Positions 58,866 to 64,000 of a DNA stretch of 64,000 bases are shown here, piece by piece (within the stretch, counting starts at the first letter, position 1; every line of letters starts with the position of its first letter). Both the position numbers and the translations under genes were made by a program. The notes beneath the pieces were generated by a model. It was not told the DNA's origin. It saw nothing but the letters and a program-made list of their open reading frames with translations, and did not search any database. Source of the DNA: Cornus controversa (lineage: Eukaryota > Streptophyta > Magnoliopsida > Cornales > Cornaceae); assembly GCA_026545225.1 (NCBI GenBank), contig CM048852.1, positions 54,567,146-54,631,145 on the forward strand, given 5' to 3'.

Positions 58866-61641
58866 ATGGCGTTGTATTACATGCTTGGCAGAGCATCCTC
58901 ACGCGTAGTCCCTCTCGCAATCCGCACCGTTGGATCTGCGAGAACTGTCCGTGGCGCTATATCCACCGCTCTTAGCGTAGAAAATGGCAAACTCTGTCAC
59001 GAGCTCTACCAGAAAAGTTTGGTTCCGTCTCTCCACTTCTCTACGGCCACCGATAAGGAAAAGAGTTCCGATGAGAGCCTCATTCGAATCATCGACTCTG
59101 AAATAGTGTGTGCCGAGGAAGCGGAAGAGCACTATAGCGTGAGTTTCTCTACACCATTTTTTTTAGAAAAATTTATTTATTAGTGATTTGTATCAAATTT
59201 CCTTTTGTTGGTTGGCGAGAAAGCTGAAGAAAATATTGGGAAAGAACAGAAAATTAAGCGTGGAAATTTTTAAGAGCTGAATTTGAGTGTTGAAATTATA
59301 AGTGCAAATTTTAAATTGAGAATTTTTAAATCTTCAGTGATAAGTGCGAACACAAAATTTTAATGTTGCACTATTGCTGTGCTCATTATATTCAAAAGGT
59401 GCATACACAGTTAGGAGTTAGGAGGCATCCACACACGAGGATTCAATGAGTGCACGAGTTTCTTGAAAGAAAAAAAACCTTAGCCTTAGGCTCTGTTTGT
59501 TGCCGAAGGAAGACAAATGAAAATTTGCACTAGTATTTTTGTAATAGTTACTTGATTTATTTTTGTTTCCAACATTTAGGTGTTTTTGCACAATTTTTAT
59601 TTAGATTAGGTGAAAACGGAAAAGCTGGGTGATTTTACAATTTCATTTCTTAGCAACCAAAGAGAGAATTGAGGTATTTTACTAAATTTTACAGGATTTT
59701 TAGTACTTTTTTTCTTTCTTTTTTTCGGAATGAAAGAAAGGAATGGCTTCATTGGTGTTTTGTTTCTTTAGGAGTTTATTACCTCTTGAGATCTCATGAA
59801 TTATAACTATTCTCGAGGAACTCTGCTCCGTTGTTCTGCACCCTGAATTTTGTGTACTTCCTCTTTGAAGTTCTTTGTTGTGTTCAATGCAATGATGAAT
59901 AATGCAAAGCAGTTATGTGGTTGATTAAGGTTGACATATTAGAGTTCGGATTTGAGCTCCCAAACTCTATTTAATTGCTAGGATTACTCTTCAAGGTGCA
60001 GATTTTGGTCTTTGTGAAATACTTAGATGGATGTTAAATTTCTCGAAACCATGGATATTGTATGGTTTGGGATTGTATGATCGAGACTATCCCTGATCAG
60101 AAATTCAAACTAGTTGTCAGTTTTGGTAACTTAGGGTCCCCTTTGGAAGTTTATAAGTTATCTAGCATGTGTGTAACAAAACCATTAGAACCTTATTATG
60201 AGATTATTAGGTTTGCTTATGTTTTTGGTTCCTATTTGACAGCGTGCAGCTTGAGGTTTCCACTTTTGAAAGATCGAATTTTCTATCACAATCCCTTTTT
60301 TCTTTTCCATGAGGTAGCCTTACAAGATAAAGCATTGGTTACATAAAACACTAGAGTAGATTCAAATTTTTAATATCAAAATTTATCTATGTTTTTTGCT
60401 TCCCACAGCCCGTTTTATTCCTCAAACTTTATTGAAGCAAATACCTTATCTTATGTTTATTTTGCTTAGTAAATCTTTATGTTTTGGGAAATAGTTTTAG
60501 ATATTATCGAGTGAAAATATTTTTTATCAGCTCTCATAGCTAGGTTGCAGTTCAGATACTATCTTTGTGGGTGTATCTGGGGACAAGGACACAAATGTCA
60601 TGTTTGGATATGGCCATGGGGTGTTGAAGCTAGGACATGACAATATCATCAAAAATTGAAGATGATATATTATGGCTATAGATGTGTCTATGTGTATGTA
60701 CTTTTTTTTTTTTTTTGTGAATTCACTGTATTAACCATATATACTTATCTATGTTCAAGTGCATGTATTAATTGAATGAAAAATAGATTTTTAATGATAA
60801 CTGTGTTATATGTTCTTTAATAGAAAAGGTGTAATACCATTGTATATCTGTACATTCTTTAGGAAAATAAGGGTGACTCTTTTAAGTGTCAAAAAGATTT
60901 TCATACATGAATAGTCTATGGTGCCTTATCAATGTTTGTCCAGCTCACCAATTGTCAAATTTAAGTGTCTAAAATTAAGTGTCATATATCACAGCATTGA
61001 CATAACAAATGTAAACAAGATGATAATTTGTTAAGTTACTTCTGCTTTTCCTCCTGAAATTTCCCCAAATAGGCAGAAGGAATCCCAGATGGATATCCTT
61101 TCACGATCCATGACAACCCTGGAGAAAGAACCATACTACTAAAAAGAGGGTACAAAAATGAAATCATCAAAGTTGAAGTTCACATGCCTGATTTTGGAGA
61201 TGTGGACTCTGATGAGAATAATGGTGATGGTAGTAAGAATCAACCTTGCATTCCGTTGGTTCTGAGTGTCTCCAAAAGAAGTAGATTGCAATTGCAGTTC
61301 GATATCACTGCTCTTCCAGATGAGATTTCAATTGATAGCTTGTCCATCAAGGAGCCAGAAAGTTATGAAAGTCAGCTTGGATATAAAGGACCTGAATTCT
61401 CGTAAGCCTGTCAAATTAATCTTCTATATACATTCTTTGTGATGATTTGTTCATTTTCTGAAATCTGTCTCTTCTGCCAAGGGATTTGAACGAAAACTTA
61501 AAGAAGTCTTTCCAAAAGTATCTTGAAATCAGGGGAATTAAACCCAGCACGACCAACTTTTTGTACGAATACATGATCAGCAAAGACAGTAAGGAGTACT
61601 TGCAGTGGCTGAAGAAACTCAGGAAGTTTGTGGATGACTAA
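58866..61641 (+). CDS. Mitochondrial MAM33/p32-family acidic protein
   Basis: Three exons: 58,866-59,138, 61,073-61,401 and 61,482-61,641, with GT-AG introns of 1,934 and 80 bp. The frame joins to 253 aa, normal for the family. Residues 1 to about 55 are rich in Arg, Ser and Ala with few acids, as in a mitochondrial targeting presequence. Then come an acidic helix (IRIIDSEIVCAEEAEE), the FTIHDNPGERTILLKR strand region, an acidic loop (DFGDVDSDENNGD, about 120-132), and a C-terminal helical part with LYEYMISKDSKEYLQWL and KKLRKFVDD at the end. Proteins of this family form acidic ring-shaped trimers in the matrix and support mitochondrial gene expression and respiration; the plant role is less defined. 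The first ATG after the telo-box leader is taken as start. Confidence 0.92.
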
Positions 61642-62935
61642 CTTCTTCTAACAGGTTAGCCAGCCTTTTAGGTTTTATTATAAACCTCTATCCCTTTTTT
61701 TCCCTTCGCCTGATTAGAAGTATCTGAAATGCTCTTTTGCTGGACAGGTGATTCAAGGATTTTATTCTAGGTAGCTATTAAAGAATTTTGAGGCATTTTG
61801 ACAATGTGTTGTATTGTATGCCTCCAAAATGAGGAGCAGAATGAAAACTTGGGTTAATTTATCCATGATCTGAATGGTTTATTGAATTAATTTGAGTCCT
61901 GTGTTACACCATTCAATCAAGCTTTAGATCTGATCTGTGTCCACGTTCTTGATAAGCCTGATGAAGTGGTTGAGACTGTCCAATATGGTTTCATTTGGAG
62001 GTTTCTTTGGTTTCACTGGGCAGATACGCTCACTTTGGCAACTGTTTCACTGGGCAAATTACACAGCAGTTCCAGATTTCAGATTTCTACTTGAACCCAA
62101 TCTCTAGTGATCGTAGTGATTGCTGAATTTATCAATTGGCCACTTCAACTTTCTTGAACTTCCCATTGATTCAATTGTGTGATAGTCCAGCTGACAAGAT
62201 CTTTTCTATTCAGCCTATAATAAAAAACTATTTCAATGAAGGATTTTTTTTGTGATTATATGGAAAAGATTATATGATCCTCAGAGAGGAGCCACTTTGT
62301 ATAAAGTAAATTTTGTGAGGACTTTTTGTCCCAACATCAGGTATAAGTGGGATTAGCATTGAGTAATTGCCTTATTTTCCCCTGAAAGAGATTAAAATCA
62401 ACTACTGTAAGGTAATAAATTACTATTAAGCTACAGCTCTTTGGATATGGTTGCAGAACTTGCAGTTGCCCCTTATAAAGGCCCAATCTTTGGGTGATCA
62501 GGACGAAACATGACTTCTGTGGTTCAGAGGATGTCCATATTAATTCACGCGTTTACTTTAGAAGTGACTCATCTTTCATGACCTATAATTGGACTGAAAT
62601 TTTGGTTGGCCGAAGATAATCATTTTTATGATTTGAACCATCGTATGATCAATTGTCAGGACAATGATCAGTTGAAGAACAATTTGATGGGCTTGAATTG
62701 AATCTGTGGGTACTCTAGCGGGGCCAAGACAGAGAGACCCATCTCCATGTGATTTTGTACTTTGTAATTGCTAGTCCATTACCTTAAAATGAACTTTAAA
62801 TTAGGACATTTCAAGACTGAACAATTACATATGCTACCAATTCTTTTCGTTTTTTAACAAAGCCGTTTGAAGATCCAACTTCCTTGGCGTAAGTCACGAG
62901 ACTTGAGACATAATATCTATGTGTTTGTGTGTGTG

Positions 62936-63013
<78 letters not shown>

Positions 63014-63219
63014 CAAGGATGGAAACTCCAACATTTGGACATGAAACGGTCACAAGTAGCGGGTTCTCATGCTATTAAATCGTGATTGGTGAATTGGGTA
63101 TAAGAGGTAAAAACCTCTCTCTCTCGTGTGACATGAACATACATAAGCAGAGAGAAGGTTATTCATATTCAGCTCCAGACAGCATGGTATCTGTTTAGTT
63201 TTTGGTTGTGTAGGTGACT
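61642..63219. other. Spacer between the MAM33 and second AKR genes
   Basis: Holds the 3' UTR of the MAM33 gene and the promoter of the second reductase. A compound microsatellite (GT, then TA, then GA; about 62,921-63,011) lies some 210 bp before the next ATG. No other gene is visible. Confidence 0.6.
62921..63011. repeat. Compound (GT)n(TA)n(GA)n microsatellite
   Basis: Three dinucleotide tracts in series: GT about 62,921-62,936, TA about 62,939-62,970 and GA about 62,971-63,011. They lie in the promoter region of the second reductase gene. Confidence 0.9.
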
Positions 63220-63758
63220 ATGGAAGAAGCAAGCAAGCATGGACCTTTACATTTTGAACTCAATACCGGAGCCAAAATGCCATCTATTGGCCTAGGAACG
63301 TGGAAAGCTCCTCCAGGCGAGGTCGGTGCCGCTGTCACTGCCGCCGTCAAGGTTCTATTCTTCCAATGAAATATTGGTTCCCTCTCTTTCTCTCTCTCTC
63401 TCTATATATATACACACACATATTTCCACCAACCTATCTATCCAACTAAAAAGAAGATAATGTGATACTTATTGATCCTCTGATGATTTGGAAAATATGT
63501 TCCAAATATAACTCATCTCTATGGTATTATGGATTATAATCTGTGTTAGTAAAAACATTGAACATGATTGTCATTGTAAGATCTTTTTTGTCTAAATGTT
63601 GTGTCAAAGTGTTAATGTGTAATGATAATAAAATCAGTGCAACTATTAGAATCATAGAAATCCTATGATGTTTAACAATTTGGTCACGATAGTTTCAACA
63701 TGTGCAGGCTGGTTACAGACATATTGATTGTGCTCGATCGTATGATAATGAAAAAGAG
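63220..63758 (+). CDS. Second AKR4C-type aldo-keto reductase, 5' part
   Basis: Exon 1 at 63,220-63,351 (44 codons) and exon 2 at 63,708-63,758 (17 codons), with GT-AG borders. The gene runs past the window end. Exon 1 reads [17 protein letters not shown] and exon 2 [17 protein letters not shown], matching the first AKR gene in sequence, exon length and phase (exon 2 is 51 bp in both). D51 and Y56 of the catalytic tetrad are present. The N-terminus is four residues longer than its neighbour's. The first intron is only 356 bp here against 3,414 bp in the paralogue. No third exon was recognised before 64,000. Substrate range is not predictable from this part. Confidence 0.9.
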
Positions 63759-64000
63759 GTAAATCTCTCTCTCTCTCTCTCTCTCTGTGTTGTGGTGGGG
63801 GCGTTGTGTGGGTGTGTTGTTCAAGTTCTTTAGTTAGAGGCATACTGCTCTAAAAGATTAAACTGTTAAAGAGGATGTAACAATCAAATTATTGTAGAAA
63901 GTACACCATCTGAAAAAGTTATATTGCAACTGAACATCATTTATCTCAATAATTTTCCTTGATTTGAACGTGTAGATGCACTTTTCCACATTGATAATGC

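Noticed and set aside
58793..58975. Alternative 60-codon frame overlapping the MAM33 first exon
   Set aside because: It has no ATG start and is out of frame with the family-like protein that begins at 58,866.
63976..64000. Candidate third exon of the second AKR gene after GTGTAG
   Set aside because: The following codons do not match the expected next AKR segment, so the third exon is taken to lie beyond the window.

Overview
This is a nuclear window from a flowering plant, most likely a eudicot. It is AT-rich, has GT-AG introns, and has CT/GA and TA microsatellites beside genes. It is crowded with plant transposable elements. All recognised genes belong to plant families. No bacterial, viral or organellar block was seen, and no tRNA, rRNA or CRISPR array.

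Layout. Positions 1-11,900 hold no protein gene that I can support. They contain three small non-autonomous DNA transposons whose ends are fixed by target-site duplications (TSDs), and a fourth, less certain one. A SUPERMAN-class C2H2 zinc-finger repressor gene lies on the minus strand at 11,915-12,838. From 15.0 to 27.2 kb is repeat territory: a TRIM-like retroelement remnant, hAT-like and Mutator-like miniature elements, a CpG-rich 17/34-bp minisatellite inside an LTR-like segment, and a 233-bp tandem duplication. A 7.2-kb Ty1-copia retrotransposon with both LTRs spans 27,884-35,062. A 1,395-bp solo LTR of another element is nested in its integrase, with an exact 5-bp TSD. From 36.0 to 40.1 kb are further miniature elements, two of them nested.

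Genes on the right half. A small plant-specific protein of 93 aa is at 41,842-42,123 (+). A three-exon CASP-like membrane protein gene (CASPL5B type, 154 aa) is at 44,836-47,400 (-), with the decayed 3' end of a second, older copia element behind it. A complete seven-exon aldo-keto reductase gene of the AKR4C type (315 aa) is at 51,561-57,362 (+). Its 3.4-kb first intron has taken up a Mutator-like element, an RTE LINE fragment and a solo LTR. A mitochondrial MAM33/p32-family gene (253 aa, three exons) is at 58,866-61,641 (+). The first two exons of a second AKR4C-type gene begin at 63,220 and run off the window, so the two reductases form a tandem pair around the MAM33 gene.

The genes have unrelated roles: repression of transcription, membrane scaffolding, carbonyl detoxification and a mitochondrial matrix protein. 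Only the reductase pair is a functional cluster. I found no clearly new biological system. The most informative structures are the nested retroelement history at 27.9-35.1 kb, a GC-AG intron in the reductase, the minisatellite with a perfect 18-bp hairpin at 20.7 kb, and several unannotated element fragments. Exon borders were read by eye from splice consensus and protein-family continuity, not from transcripts.
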